Source of the DNA: CAZYQW01 sp964649825
GTDB taxonomy: Bacteria; Planctomycetota; B15-G4; JADJEK01
Length of the DNA: 64,000 nucleotides
Direction: 5' to 3'
Assembly (NCBI GenBank): GCA_964649825.1
Contig: CAZYQW010000121.1
Span: 1-64,000, forward strand
Part shown: piece by piece, positions 8,165 through 17,552 of the stretch
How the letters are laid out: each line of letters opens with the position of its first letter
How positions within the stretch are numbered: position 1 is the first letter of the stretch
The notes under the pieces: model-generated
The model's database searches: none
What the model saw: the letters and a program-made list of their open reading frames with translations, nothing else
What the model was told of the DNA's origin: nothing
Position numbers and translations under genes: made by a program

Positions 8165-11100
8165 ATGCGTGGTGGTCGTCTCGGCGCGTTCTGCGTCGCG
8201 GTCTCGATGTCGCCCTGGAGCGTAGGCCTCGGCGCGAGCGAAGACTCGGATCCGTCGGCTCGACCCGCCGAGTGGAAGAGCGCGGCGTTCGCGTCGATCC
8301 GCGCCGCCGAGTACGCGATTCGGCGGACGGGAGCCGGGCTCGAGGCTCCGAACCGCGCGCACGGGTTCCGAGTTCGGTTCCAGGAACGAGGGACGACGTT
8401 GATGCCGCGGGGCGGGGACGGCGGGTTTCGTCTGACGATCGGCCTCGCCGCGATCGGCCGCGACGAGCTGCGCCCCGTCGATCCCGTCCGTCCGGTGCTC
8501 GACGGGCGGCGCGGCTCGTTCGTCCGCGAAGGCGTCGTCGAGTGGTACGAGAACGATCGGCGCGGGCTCGAGCAGGGGTTCTCGATCGAGCGGCGGGCGG
8601 CGGGGCGGGGATCGCTGCGACTCGTCGTCGGCGTCGCGGGATCGCTCGAGGCTCGGCTCGCCGGAGACGCGGTGCAGCTCGTCGACGCTTGCGGCGTGGT
8701 GACCCTCACGTACCACGACCTCGTCGTGGTCGACGCGAACGGCGACGCCGTCCCCGCCGCGCTGCGCGTCCCCGCCGCCGACGCTATCGAGATCGTGATC
8801 GATGACGCGCGCGCGGCCTACCCGATCATCGTCGACCCGCTGACTACGGCCCCCGATGCGGTGTTCGAGGGAAACCAGGAGAACGCCGAGTTCGGCTACT
8901 CGGTCGCGACCGCGGGTGACGTGAACGACGACGGCTACGTCGACGTGCTGGTCGGCGCGCCCTACTTCGACGTGGTCGACGACGAGCCCCAAACGGACGA
9001 CAACCGCGGCGCGGCGTTCCTCTTCCTGGGCTCGGCCGGCGGCCTCCTCACCGAGCCGGCGTGGACCGCGTTCGGAACGGAGTCGCTCGGCGAGTTCGGA
9101 TTCTGTGTGCGGCCCGCGGGTGACGTCGACGGCGACGGACGCCCCGACGTCTTGATTGGTGCGCGCTATCAGTCCGCCGGCGAGACCAAGGAGGGGATGG
9201 CGTTCGTCTATCGAGGCACGCCCGGCGGGCTCTCCGACACGCCGCTCTGGTCGGCGGAGGGCAACCAGGTCGGCGCCGGGTTCGGCGCCGCGGTAGCGCC
9301 GGCCGGCGACGTGGACGCCGACGGGTTCGGCGACGTCGCGATCGGCGCCCCGTACTTCGACGCGGCGACCGCCGACGCAGGCGCGGTCTTCGTCTTTCAC
9401 GGCGGCCCGTCCGGACCGTCGGCGGTGCCAGACCGAACGCTCTTCGGGCCGCAGAAGGACTCCGATTTCGGCGTCACGGTCGACACCGCCGGCGACGCGA
9501 ACGGCGATGGCTACTCCGACCTCATCGCCGGCGCCCCGAACGCGAGCTTCGGCGAGGACTCCGAGGGCGCCGTCTTCCTGTTCGCGGGCGGGCCGACCGG
9601 CGTCGGCGCGGTCCCGATCTGGATCGGCGATTCGAACGAGACGTTCGCCCGGTTCGGCGCCGCGGTGGCGACGGCGGGCGACGTGAACGGCGATGGCTTC
9701 GCCGACGTGATCGTCGGAGCGGAGTCCCACGCGAACGGCGAGTTCGGCGAAGGCGGCGCGTTCGCGTTCCTCGGCGGTGTCGTCGTGGATCCGTCTCCGT
9801 GCTGGGAGGACGAGGGCGATCAGACGTTCGCGGGTTTCGGCCGGGCGGTGGCGCCGGCCGGGGACGTGAACGGCGATGGATTCGCAGACGTCATCGTCGG
9901 CGCGTTCAAGATCGACCTCGGGCAGATGGACGAAGGCGCGGCGTACGTGTACCTCGGTGGCCGTGGGACCAACGGCGACCTGGCCAGCGAGCCGAGTTGG
10001 ATCAAGGAGGGCGACGCCGCGTTCACCGAGTTCGGTCACTCCGTGGCCACGGCCGGGGACGTGAACGGCGACGGCTTCGCGGACGTGATCATCGGCGCGC
10101 ACCTCCTCGCGAGCCCCGAGCTGAACGAGGGCGGCGCGTTCGTGTACCACGGCTCGCCGGACGGCCCGGCGGCGCTGCCCGCGTGGAGCCGCCACGGCGA
10201 CCAGGGCGGCGCCGCGCTGGGCACCGCGGTCTCCATCGTGGGGGACGTGAACGGCGACGGCTTCGCGGACGTCATCGTCGGCGCGCCCGGCTTCGACGCC
10301 GGCGAGCCGGACGAGGGCGCGGCGTTCCTGTTCCTCGGCGGTCCGGGCGGTCCGGCCGGAGCCGCGGCGGCCGCGTTCGAGGGCGAGCAAGCCGGCGCGG
10401 GGTACGGCGCGTCGCTGGCCGGCGCCGGCGACGTGAACGGCGACGGCTATGCCGACGTCATCATCGGGGCTCCGTACTTCGACGCGGCGACGGCGGACGC
10501 CGGACAAGCCGCGATCCACCTCGGCACGGCGAACGGCCTCGCGCCGATCGCGGCCTGGCTCGTGCACGGCGAGGAAGCGTCGGCCCGGCTCGGCACGGCG
10601 GTCGCCGCGGCGGGCGACGTCAACGGCGACGGGTACGGCGACGTCCTCGTGGGGGTGCCCGGCGCGGGCGGCCCGAAGAAGGCGGGTCGAGTGCACCTCT
10701 TTATCGGTTCATCGATCGGGCCGTCTCCGTTTCCGAGCTGGACGCGCGGCGGCGGCGACGCGGACGAGCTCGGCGCGGCGATCGCCGGCGGCGGCGACGT
10801 GGACGGCGACGGGTTCGCGGACGCGCTCCTCGGCGCGCCGGGACACGAGGCGGCCGCCGGAGCCGGCGCGGGCCGGGTCCTGCTCCATCGGGGCGACGCT
10901 CAGGGGCTCGCGCCGGTCACGGCCTGGACGGCAGACGGCGCGTTCGCGGGCGAGGCGTTCGGCGCGGCCGTCGCATTCGCCGGCGACGTGGATGGCGATG
11001 GCTTCGCCGACCTCGCCATCGGCGCGCCGATGGCGTCGGCGGGGTTCGTCGAGGAGGGTCGCGCCGCTCTCTATGCCGGAGGCGTGGTCGGTCCGAGCGC

Positions 11101-12520
11101 GACGTCGTGGACGGCGACCGGTGGCCAGACCTCCGCTCGACTGGGGGCTGCGCTGGCCGCGGCCGGCGACGCGAACGGCGATGGGCGATCCGACCTGCTG
11201 GTCGGCGCTCCGGGTCACCAGGACGGCGAGTCGAACGAGGGGCGCGCCCTCCTGTATCTGGGCGGGTTCGACGATCTCGATCCGTTCCCGGCGTGGAGCG
11301 CCGACGGCGATCAGACCGACGCCAACTTCGGTGCCGCGGTGGCAACCGGCGGCGACGTCAACGGGGACGGCGCCTCTGACCTGTTGGTGGGGGCCCCCGG
11401 TCTCGACGGGGCCGGCGCCGACGTCGGCGGCGCGTTCCAGTTCCTCGGCATGGACGGAGGCGGCGTCGTCTTGCGGCCGCGCCAGCGCACCGTGGCGGAC
11501 GAGCCGATCGCGGCGCGCGGCGTCTCGACCGACGGGGCGTTCGTCATCGCGCTCGACGGTCGCGCTCCGTTCGGCCGCGGCCGCGTCCGGCTCGAGTGGG
11601 ACGCACGCGCGTTCGGGTTTCCGTTCGACGTCGGCTCACCGACCGTCCAGGTCGGCGACGGCTGGAACGACACCGATCTCGCCGCGGTCGACCTTCGCGG
11701 CGACGTCCGGGATCTCCTGGACGGCCCGTATCACTGGCGAGCTCGCGCCCGCTTCGATCCGGCGACCACGCCCTACGCCGCGTGGGGTCCGTGGCGCTCG
11801 CCGCCCGCGCTCGGCCGCACCGAGGCGATGCTCCGGTCACGGCGGATCGGTACGCCGTTCGTGCCGGGCGATCGCTTGCGGGCTCGTCTCGACGGCCTCG
11901 ACGACGCGACGGAGGGCTCGTTCGTCGGTCTCTCGGGCATGACGCTGAAGCTGACGTTCGATCCGACGCCGGCCACGTCGATGATATTGGTCTCGATCGT
12001 CGATCCGTTCGGCGCCGTCGAGAAGTTCTGGACGATTGCCGTAGGTCCGAAGAAGGCGACCAAGAAGAAGGTGGTCGTGGAGCAGACCGGCACGTACGCG
12101 ATCCACCTGCGCGCGATCGATGGGCCGACCGACTGGTTCGAGGTGCAAACCGCTCGCTCCCTGCCGTCCGGCGCGAAGTCGTTCCACCAGACGTTGAAGG
12201 ACAAGGAGGGAGTCGGCGCCGTTCCACTCGAGCTGCTCGCTCTTGCCGGTGCGACGCTCGATCTCGTTGCCACGCCGACCAAGAAGTTCACCGGCCCGAC
12301 GACCGTCGCGGTGGGCATGCCCGGTGGAACCATCCTCGACGTCACTCCCTTCCAAGACGCGATCCCGAACGGCGGCCTTCATCTGTCCGGCGTTCCCCTA
12401 CCGGTCCCCGGCGCCTACGTCTTGACGATCGGCAGCTTCTCGTCGAAGAAAGAGAAGCTGAAGGTCCAGGTCGATCTGTCGCAACCACCGCCGGGAAGTG
12501 CAGTGGTGGTGCTGCCGTAA
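8165..12520 (+). CDS. Large exported FG-GAP/integrin-alpha-like repeat protein (14 repeats)
   Basis: 1451 aa. The start at 8165 is fixed by AGGGAGGA four bases upstream; it is followed by a short hydrophobic signal-like segment. Residues about 55-240 form an N-terminal domain. Then come 14 FG-GAP repeats of about 62 aa, each with GD(V/A)(N/D)xDG(x)3D(V/L)xxGAP. The D-x-N-x-D-G loop is the calcium-binding loop of integrin alpha propellers. Fourteen repeats would make two seven-bladed propellers. The C-terminus (about 1100-1451) is beta-rich with Lys-rich turns. Such proteins are usually surface or extracellular and adhesive or structural; that role is inference. A strong hairpin follows the stop. 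Confidence 0.88.
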   Translation: MRGGRLGAFCVAVSMSPWSVGLGASEDSDPSARPAEWKSAAFASIRAAEYAIRRTGAGLEAPNRAHGFRVRFQERGTTLMPRGGDGGFRLTIGLAAIGRDELRPVDPVRPVLDGRRGSFVREGVVEWYENDRRGLEQGFSIERRAAGRGSLRLVVGVAGSLEARLAGDAVQLVDACGVVTLTYHDLVVVDANGDAVPAALRVPAADAIEIVIDDARAAYPIIVDPLTTAPDAVFEGNQENAEFGYSVATAGDVNDDGYVDVLVGAPYFDVVDDEPQTDDNRGAAFLFLGSAGGLLTEPAWTAFGTESLGEFGFCVRPAGDVDGDGRPDVLIGARYQSAGETKEGMAFVYRGTPGGLSDTPLWSAEGNQVGAGFGAAVAPAGDVDADGFGDVAIGAPYFDAATADAGAVFVFHGGPSGPSAVPDRTLFGPQKDSDFGVTVDTAGDANGDGYSDLIAGAPNASFGEDSEGAVFLFAGGPTGVGAVPIWIGDSNETFARFGAAVATAGDVNGDGFADVIVGAESHANGEFGEGGAFAFLGGVVVDPSPCWEDEGDQTFAGFGRAVAPAGDVNGDGFADVIVGAFKIDLGQMDEGAAYVYLGGRGTNGDLASEPSWIKEGDAAFTEFGHSVATAGDVNGDGFADVIIGAHLLASPELNEGGAFVYHGSPDGPAALPAWSRHGDQGGAALGTAVSIVGDVNGDGFADVIVGAPGFDAGEPDEGAAFLFLGGPGGPAGAAAAAFEGEQAGAGYGASLAGAGDVNGDGYADVIIGAPYFDAATADAGQAAIHLGTANGLAPIAAWLVHGEEASARLGTAVAAAGDVNGDGYGDVLVGVPGAGGPKKAGRVHLFIGSSIGPSPFPSWTRGGGDADELGAAIAGGGDVDGDGFADALLGAPGHEAAAGAGAGRVLLHRGDAQGLAPVTAWTADGAFAGEAFGAAVAFAGDVDGDGFADLAIGAPMASAGFVEEGRAALYAGGVVGPSATSWTATGGQTSARLGAALAAAGDANGDGRSDLLVGAPGHQDGESNEGRALLYLGGFDDLDPFPAWSADGDQTDANFGAAVATGGDVNGDGASDLLVGAPGLDGAGADVGGAFQFLGMDGGGVVLRPRQRTVADEPIAARGVSTDGAFVIALDGRAPFGRGRVRLEWDARAFGFPFDVGSPTVQVGDGWNDTDLAAVDLRGDVRDLLDGPYHWRARARFDPATTPYAAWGPWRSPPALGRTEAMLRSRRIGTPFVPGDRLRARLDGLDDATEGSFVGLSGMTLKLTFDPTPATSMILVSIVDPFGAVEKFWTIAVGPKKATKKKVVVEQTGTYAIHLRAIDGPTDWFEVQTARSLPSGAKSFHQTLKDKEGVGAVPLELLALAGATLDLVATPTKKFTGPTTVAVGMPGGTILDVTPFQDAIPNGGLHLSGVPLPVPGAYVLTIGSFSSKKEKLKVQVDLSQPPPGSAVVVLP

Positions 12521-12521
12521 C

Positions 12522-12563
12522 GAGCCGGACCGGGACGGAGCGCATCGTGCCCGGTTCGGGCTC
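12522..12563 (+). terminator. Strong hairpin after the FG-GAP gene
   Basis: GAGCC-GGACCGGG pairs with CCCGGTTC-GGGCTC (5 + 8 bp with a one-base bulge and one G-T pair) across a 15-nt loop, starting 2 nt after the stop codon. There is no U-tract, which is common in GC-rich genomes. Placement makes a terminator likely. Confidence 0.5.
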
Positions 12564-12709
12564 CGCGCGAGCAAGCTCGTCCGGATTCGCGACTGCGAGC
12601 ACTCCTGCTGTCGAGTGGTGAATCGATCGCCTCGCTCGTTACGATGCGCGGCCGGAGTCAGAAGGGGCCCGTACGACCCCTGCGTCCCCGCGGAATGAGG
12701 AAGAGGTCG

Positions 12710-14575
12710 ATGTTGGATTCGCTTTTCGTTCTTTTCGACACCACGGACTTTCCACCGCGGTGGCAATGCGGCGATTGGACGACGATCCACGGGTGGGTGC
12801 ATGTCGTATCGGATCTCGCGATCTTCGGCGCCTATGTCACGATCCCGCTTTCGCTGCTGTGGCTCGTGCGGCGGCGCCCGATCCCGTTCTCGCGGATCAT
12901 CCTTCTCTTTGGCCTCTTCATCGTCTCCTGCGGCATCACGCACCTGATCGAGAGCATGATTTTCTGGTGGCCGGCCTATCGACTCTCGGCCGTCGCCAAG
13001 GTCGTCACCGCGTGCGTGTCGTGGGGCACCGTCCTCGCACTGATCCCGATGCTCCCGCGCGCGCTCGAGTTGCCGAACCTCCAGCGTGAAGTGGAGGACC
13101 GGCGCGAGGCCGAGCAACGACTGAGGCGTGCCGTGGCCAAGCTCGAGCGCGTGGAGCAAAGGCTCGAGCTCGCGGTCTCCGCCTCGCACGTCGGAATCTG
13201 GGATATCGACCTCGAGACTGGAGAGCTGTTCGCGTCCAGTACGTGCTGTGAACTGCTTGGCGTGACCGGAGAGCCCACGTCGTTCGAGGAGATGCTGGCC
13301 GAAGTGGGTGCGGACAGCGCGCGCGCCGCCCTTCTGATCCTCACCAGCCGACGCGGCCACGTTGGGGAGATCGACATCGAGCTGAAGAGAGACGGGAAGA
13401 CGTCGCCGATATGGCTACGCCTGCAGGGCCAGTCGTTCGATCCCGACGCGAACGGGCGGCCGCGACGAATGTCGGGCGCGATCACCGATATCACGCCTCG
13501 TCGGCTCGACATGGATCTGCTGCGTACCGCGATCGAAGCCGCCCCCAGCGGATTCGTGATGGTCGATCGAGATGGACGCATCTCTCTCGTGAATCGACGG
13601 ATCGTCGAGATGTTCGGCTACGAGCGCGAGGAACTCCTCGGCGAGTCGATCGAACGCCTGGTCCCCGAGGCGGTGGTCGACGCGCACGTCGACCACCGGG
13701 AGCGTTACATGGAGGACCCGAGCTCACGAGCGATGGGGAAGGGCCGCGACCTCTTCGGCCGCCGCAAGGACGGAGTCGAGATCCCGGTGGAGATCGGCCT
13801 GAATCCGATCGTCACCCACCGCGGCCTCGAGGTCCTGGGCAGCGTGTTCGACATCACCGAACGGAAGCGCGCCGAGCGCAGGATCGCGGAGACGAACGCG
13901 ACGCTGGCGCGGAGCAACCGCGATCTCGACGAATTTGCGCACGTCATCTCGCACGACCTGAAGGCGCCCCTCCGCGGAATCTCCTCGATCTCGCAGTGGC
14001 TCGCGGAGGACTATGGAGACAGCATGCCCCCGGAGGCGCATGAGCACCTCGCGTTGCTGCGCGAACGCGCGCGGCGAATGCAGGACCTGATCGACGGCGT
14101 GCTCAAGTACTCGCGCGCGCAACGAGAGCCGTTGCGACCGGAGCTCGTGCCTCTGCGCGAGGTGATCGACCAAGTACTCGCCGACATCGAGACTCCCAGC
14201 GGCGTGACGGTCGAGATCGAGTGTCCCACCGGAGCGGACGTGCGCTGCGACCGCACGCGGCTGCGGCAGGTGCTGCAGAACTTGATCGAGAACGCGGTGC
14301 GGCACGTCGATCCCGAGTCCGGCGCCGTCTCGATCGAGGCGCGGTGCGCCGGCGACTTCTGCGAGTTCCGGGTCACCGACAACGGACCAGGGATCGACGC
14401 CAAGCACCACGAGCGGATCTTCCGCATCTTCCAGACCATTCGGACCGACGGGAGCTCCACGGGCGTTGGGCTCGCGATCGTCAAGAATCTCGTGGAGCGT
14501 ATGGGCGGCGAGGTACGCGTCGAGTCGACCCTCGGCGCGGGCGCCACGTTCGTCGTGATGCTGCCGCGCGTCTAG
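12710..14575 (+). CDS. Hybrid-sensor histidine kinase with ethylene-receptor-like membrane domain
   Basis: 621 aa. Residues 27-115 form three transmembrane helices that match the plant ETR1/cyanobacterial ethylene-binding domain: Asp35, Tyr42, Ile45, Pro46, then IVSCGITHLIE with Cys74 and His78, the copper-ligand pair of ETR1 (Cys65/His69). A coiled coil follows (about 122-155), then PAS (about 150-262), PAS (about 267-388), HisKA with phospho-acceptor His415 in SHDLKAPLRG, and HATPase_c with N-box NLIENAVRH, DNGPGI and GVGLAIVKNLV. There is no receiver domain, and no response regulator lies beside it. The start at 12710 has AGGAAGAGG upstream; an ATG at 12695 is the alternative. Kinase function is certain by family; ethylene/Cu(I) sensing is inferred from residue conservation. 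Confidence 0.92.
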   Translation: MLDSLFVLFDTTDFPPRWQCGDWTTIHGWVHVVSDLAIFGAYVTIPLSLLWLVRRRPIPFSRIILLFGLFIVSCGITHLIESMIFWWPAYRLSAVAKVVTACVSWGTVLALIPMLPRALELPNLQREVEDRREAEQRLRRAVAKLERVEQRLELAVSASHVGIWDIDLETGELFASSTCCELLGVTGEPTSFEEMLAEVGADSARAALLILTSRRGHVGEIDIELKRDGKTSPIWLRLQGQSFDPDANGRPRRMSGAITDITPRRLDMDLLRTAIEAAPSGFVMVDRDGRISLVNRRIVEMFGYEREELLGESIERLVPEAVVDAHVDHRERYMEDPSSRAMGKGRDLFGRRKDGVEIPVEIGLNPIVTHRGLEVLGSVFDITERKRAERRIAETNATLARSNRDLDEFAHVISHDLKAPLRGISSISQWLAEDYGDSMPPEAHEHLALLRERARRMQDLIDGVLKYSRAQREPLRPELVPLREVIDQVLADIETPSGVTVEIECPTGADVRCDRTRLRQVLQNLIENAVRHVDPESGAVSIEARCAGDFCEFRVTDNGPGIDAKHHERIFRIFQTIRTDGSSTGVGLAIVKNLVERMGGEVRVESTLGAGATFVVMLPRV

Positions 14576-14609
14576 CCGCGCGATGCTCTGCCCCTCTCGC
14601 GCACGGGAC

Positions 14610-15194
14610 TCACGCCGGCGAGCCGCGCCGCCGCGCGAGGACGAACGCGCGCGTCGCGTCCTCGCCGTCGTCGACCCGCTCGAGGGTCGGGAACAGGAGC
14701 CGGGCCTCGCCGCGGGCGAGGAGCCACTCCGCGCGGAACGCGGGCTGGACGTCGCGATACCCCTCGTGGAACGTCTCGAAGAGGATCCATCCGCCCGGCG
14801 CGAGCCACGCCGGCAGCTCGGCGATCAGCGCTCGATCGAGGAACGAAATGCACACGACGAGGTCGTAGGCGCCGATTCCGCGGCAAAACGGCGGTTGGTC
14901 CAGGTCGGCGAGGATCGGGGTGACGCGATCCGACAACCCTCGCCTCGACAGGCGAGCATCGAGGTTCGCGAGTGCGACGCGGCTCCCGTCGACCGCGTCG
15001 ACTCGGAGACCCCGCTCGGCCAGCCAGACCGCGTTCGTGCCGTCGCCGCAGGCGACGTCGAGCGCACGACCGCACGCCGGGAGGCGCTCCGCGAGGCGGA
15101 CGAGCGTCTCGCACGGTGCGGTCGCCGGCGCGCCGCGACGCCCGCGACGCCCGCGACGCTTGGAGTCCCAGCGGGCGCGATCGGCGCGGCTCAT
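14610..15194 (-). CDS. Class I SAM-dependent methyltransferase
   Basis: About 194 aa. It has a Rossmann-type methyltransferase core: motif I ALDVACGDGTNAVWLAERG (SAM glycine loop), an acidic residue after strand 2 (VDAVDGS), motif II/III around DLVVCISFLDR, and LAPGGWILFETF for strand 5. The layout resembles TehB/UbiE-like small methyltransferases. The substrate is unknown. It is convergent with the histidine kinase (34 bp apart) and follows the HEAT lipoprotein on the same strand (19 bp gap), so the two may be cotranscribed. The start at 15194 (MSRADRARW) is chosen because the upstream in-frame extension runs into the neighbouring gene's end and is low complexity. Confidence 0.85.
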   Translation of the reverse strand: MSRADRARWDSKRRGRRGRRGAPATAPCETLVRLAERLPACGRALDVACGDGTNAVWLAERGLRVDAVDGSRVALANLDARLSRRGLSDRVTPILADLDQPPFCRGIGAYDLVVCISFLDRALIAELPAWLAPGGWILFETFHEGYRDVQPAFRAEWLLARGEARLLFPTLERVDDGEDATRAFVLARRRGSPA

Positions 15195-15213
15195 GCGTCC
15201 GCCGGGCCGGCGA

Positions 15214-16266
15214 TCAAGACTGCGTCCGCTTCTCGTTCCACCACTCGTGCCACTCTTCGAGCTGGTCGCCGTACTGCTCACCGGAGAGGCGCTCGAGCGC
15301 TCCGATCAAGTGGTTGGCGACGAGCTCGCGGCGTTGGTCCAGCTCGCTCTTGCGCCTGAACTTGCCCGACGGGGTCTCATCCAGCAGCGTCGCGAGTCGC
15401 GCGAGCAGGAACTCGCAGTTGCGCCAGTCGCCGCTGTCGCCGAGCGCGCGCGCCGCGTTGGCCTGCACCAAGAGGTAGTTGTCGTTCAGCAGCCGCGCGA
15501 GGCTGCCGGCCGCGTTCGGGTGGCGGGTCGCCATCACCGCGCTGACCGCGTGGACGCGCACCTTGGGGCTCGGGTCGTTCAGTGCGTTGACCAACCCGGA
15601 GATCGCCGCCTCTCCCGTCTTGGGCGTCAGGATGGTCGAGAGCGCCAGCGCCGCCATCGCACGGATCTCGACGCTCTCGTCCTCGAGCCGCTCGAGGATC
15701 GGAGGCAGCGGCGTCTCCGGATCGCCGAGCTTCCAGAGGCCGAGGAGCGCGTTCTGCACCACCGCCTCCTCGGGATCCGAGAGGGCGTTCATCAACGCCG
15801 GGATCGCCCGCGAATAGACCTGGGGCCAGCGGGCGAGGAACCGCTCGCGCTCCGCCGGGTCGGCCGGCTCGCGAAGGCGTGCGAACCCGAGAGCGGCGGC
15901 TGCGATCGCCTTCTGATGCGCATCGCCGCGCTCGACGAACTCGAGCAAGACGTCGAAGTTCAAGTAGACGGTGCGCTGCAGGATCTCGTTCAGGTTGTCG
16001 ACCAGCTCCCGATTGCGCGAGCCGACCGTGTCGAGGTTGGCCCGCTGCCAGTGGTGGATGTTCTGATCGACGCGCACGAGCAGCTCGCTCTTGTCCGCCG
16101 CGCCGAGCGGCACGGATTCGGAGAGTTCGAGCTGCCGCTGGTACTCGATCTCCGCCTCCGTCAACGGCCGCCCCTCGAGCGGGAGGTCGGAGGAGGGGGA
16201 CGACTGGCACGCAGCGAGCGAGGAGGCAAGCAGCATCGCGGCGACGCTGGAGCGGCGGATGTTCAT
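15214..16266 (-). CDS. HEAT-repeat lipoprotein
   Basis: 350 aa. The signal peptide has a lipobox (LASSLAAC, Cys20), so it is a probable lipoprotein. After a low-complexity linker, residues about 110-330 consist of paired helices with HEAT/PBS-lyase-like spacing (AAAALGFARL, ALLGLWKLGD, AALALSTILT, AVSAVMATRH, AARALGDSG). HEAT arrays bind partner proteins; the partner here is unknown. The start at 16266 has GAGGAA upstream. It is divergent from the dehydrogenase gene at 16430, the 163-bp gap presumably holding both promoters. Confidence 0.82.
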   Translation of the reverse strand: MNIRRSSVAAMLLASSLAACQSSPSSDLPLEGRPLTEAEIEYQRQLELSESVPLGAADKSELLVRVDQNIHHWQRANLDTVGSRNRELVDNLNEILQRTVYLNFDVLLEFVERGDAHQKAIAAAALGFARLREPADPAERERFLARWPQVYSRAIPALMNALSDPEEAVVQNALLGLWKLGDPETPLPPILERLEDESVEIRAMAALALSTILTPKTGEAAISGLVNALNDPSPKVRVHAVSAVMATRHPNAAGSLARLLNDNYLLVQANAARALGDSGDWRNCEFLLARLATLLDETPSGKFRRKSELDQRRELVANHLIGALERLSGEQYGDQLEEWHEWWNEKRTQS

Positions 16267-16429
16267 GACGCGTTCCTCGGTGGTGTCGACGGATCGTGCA
16301 GACGATGGCACCCCGGGTTCCTTCCCGGGAATTCGCCCCGCGCGGCCGGGCCGCCCTGCTTCAGGCGGACGGGTGGGCGCGGTAGCATCGGCCGGGGTGC
16401 CATTCCACCGAAGTCGAGGCAGAGATTCC

Positions 16430-17464
16430 ATGCGTCGGGCGGACGATGACGAGAGGTTCGAGCGCGTTTCTCCCGAGGTCGTCCACCACGTCACCGACGA
16501 GGCGTGTGGGCTGTCCGCCTACGTCGTGCTCGACGACCGGACGCTCGGGCCCGCGTTCGGCGGGATCCGTTTCCGTGGCTACGACAGCGACGTGCAGGCG
16601 CTCGCCGACGCGTGCGGTCTGGCCCGCCAGATGACGTTGAAGTGCGCGTTCGCCGAGCTCGACGCGGGTGGCGGCAAGGCTGTCGTTCGGACGGACGGGC
16701 TCGTGGACCGCCGTCGCGCCTGCGAGGTGCTCGGCGACTTCATCGAGTCGCTCCGCGGCGCGTTCCGGACGGCCGGCGACTTCGGCGCGACGCGACGCGA
16801 CCTCGAGATCCTGGCCGCCCGCACGAGTTTCATCGTCGACCCCGGCGACGTCGACGCGCTCGGCGACGCGGTCTCGATCGGGATCGTGGCGGCGATCGAG
16901 GCGCTGCTGCCGCGGCTCGGCGTGAGCCAGCTCGCGGACCTCCGGATCCTGGTCCAGGGGCTCGGCGAGATCGGTGCGCCGCTCGTGCGCCGCCTCGCGG
17001 CAGCCGGCGTTCGGCCGCTCGTCGCGGAGATCGACAAGGCGGCGCTCGCGTGGGTGCAGGCCGAGCTCGACGTCGAGGTCGTCCCGCCCGCGGCCGCGCT
17101 CGAGGCCGAGGTCGACGTCTTCTCCCCGTGCGCGGTCGGTGGGCTCATCGGCGTCGAGGCGGCGGCCGCTATCCCGGCCCGCGCGATCGTCGGCGGCGCG
17201 AACCGCGTGCTGGCCGACGACGCGGCGGGCGACGTGCTCTGGCGCCGCGGCGTCCTCTACGTGCCCGACTTCGTCGTCAACGCCGGCGCGGTGATCCGCG
17301 GCGCGACGGCGATGCTCCGCGGCGTGCCCGCCCGCGAGGACGAAGTCGCTCGGATCGGCGGCCGCGTCGCACGTCTCTTCGATGAGGCCGAGCGCCGCGA
17401 CCGGGAGCCGGCGGGGCTGGCGCGGGAGTGGGCATGCGAGAGGGTGGCCCGGGCGCGGCGCTGA
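16430..17464 (+). CDS. Leucine-dehydrogenase-like Glu/Leu/Phe/Val dehydrogenase
   Basis: 344 aa, NAD(P)-dependent oxidative deamination of an amino acid to its 2-oxo acid, or the reverse. Seen: LGPAFGGIRF (substrate glycine loop), MTLKCAFAELDAGGGKAVV with the two active-site lysines of the family, a dinucleotide-binding VQGLGEIGAPLVRRL, and C-terminal VGGANRVL and PDFVVNAGAVI. The shorter length and the GPAxGGxR motif point to the leucine/phenylalanine branch rather than glutamate dehydrogenase. The start at 16430 has GAGG 11 nt upstream. The gene ends about 50 bp before a hairpin that abuts the repeat element copy C. Confidence 0.86.
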   Translation: MRRADDDERFERVSPEVVHHVTDEACGLSAYVVLDDRTLGPAFGGIRFRGYDSDVQALADACGLARQMTLKCAFAELDAGGGKAVVRTDGLVDRRRACEVLGDFIESLRGAFRTAGDFGATRRDLEILAARTSFIVDPGDVDALGDAVSIGIVAAIEALLPRLGVSQLADLRILVQGLGEIGAPLVRRLAAAGVRPLVAEIDKAALAWVQAELDVEVVPPAAALEAEVDVFSPCAVGGLIGVEAAAAIPARAIVGGANRVLADDAAGDVLWRRGVLYVPDFVVNAGAVIRGATAMLRGVPAREDEVARIGGRVARLFDEAERRDREPAGLAREWACERVARARR

Positions 17465-17515
17465 GGCGCGTCTTCGAGATACGCCCAAGAGGAGCAACAC
17501 AGCCGGGGGCGGAGA

Positions 17516-17552
17516 GGGCCGCACGAAACGGGAAGTGATCTCGTGCGGGCCC
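17516..17552 (+). terminator. Hairpin between dehydrogenase gene and repeat copy C
   Basis: GGGCCGCACGA pairs with TCGTGCGGGCCC (one bulged base) across a 14-nt loop. It lies 52 bp after the dehydrogenase stop and its right arm touches the first base of the 166-bp element. There is no U-tract. A terminator is likely; alternatively it may have been the element's insertion target. Confidence 0.4.

Noticed and set aside
8108..10696. 862-aa open frame on the minus strand, internally repetitive
   Set aside because: It is the antisense image of the FG-GAP repeats; the repetition comes from the real gene.
13550..13860. FixL-like heme PAS in the histidine kinase
   Set aside because: The PAS subtype (GRDLFGRRKDG) resembles FixL, but this sequence is common in PAS domains without heme, and the proximal His cannot be assigned safely.
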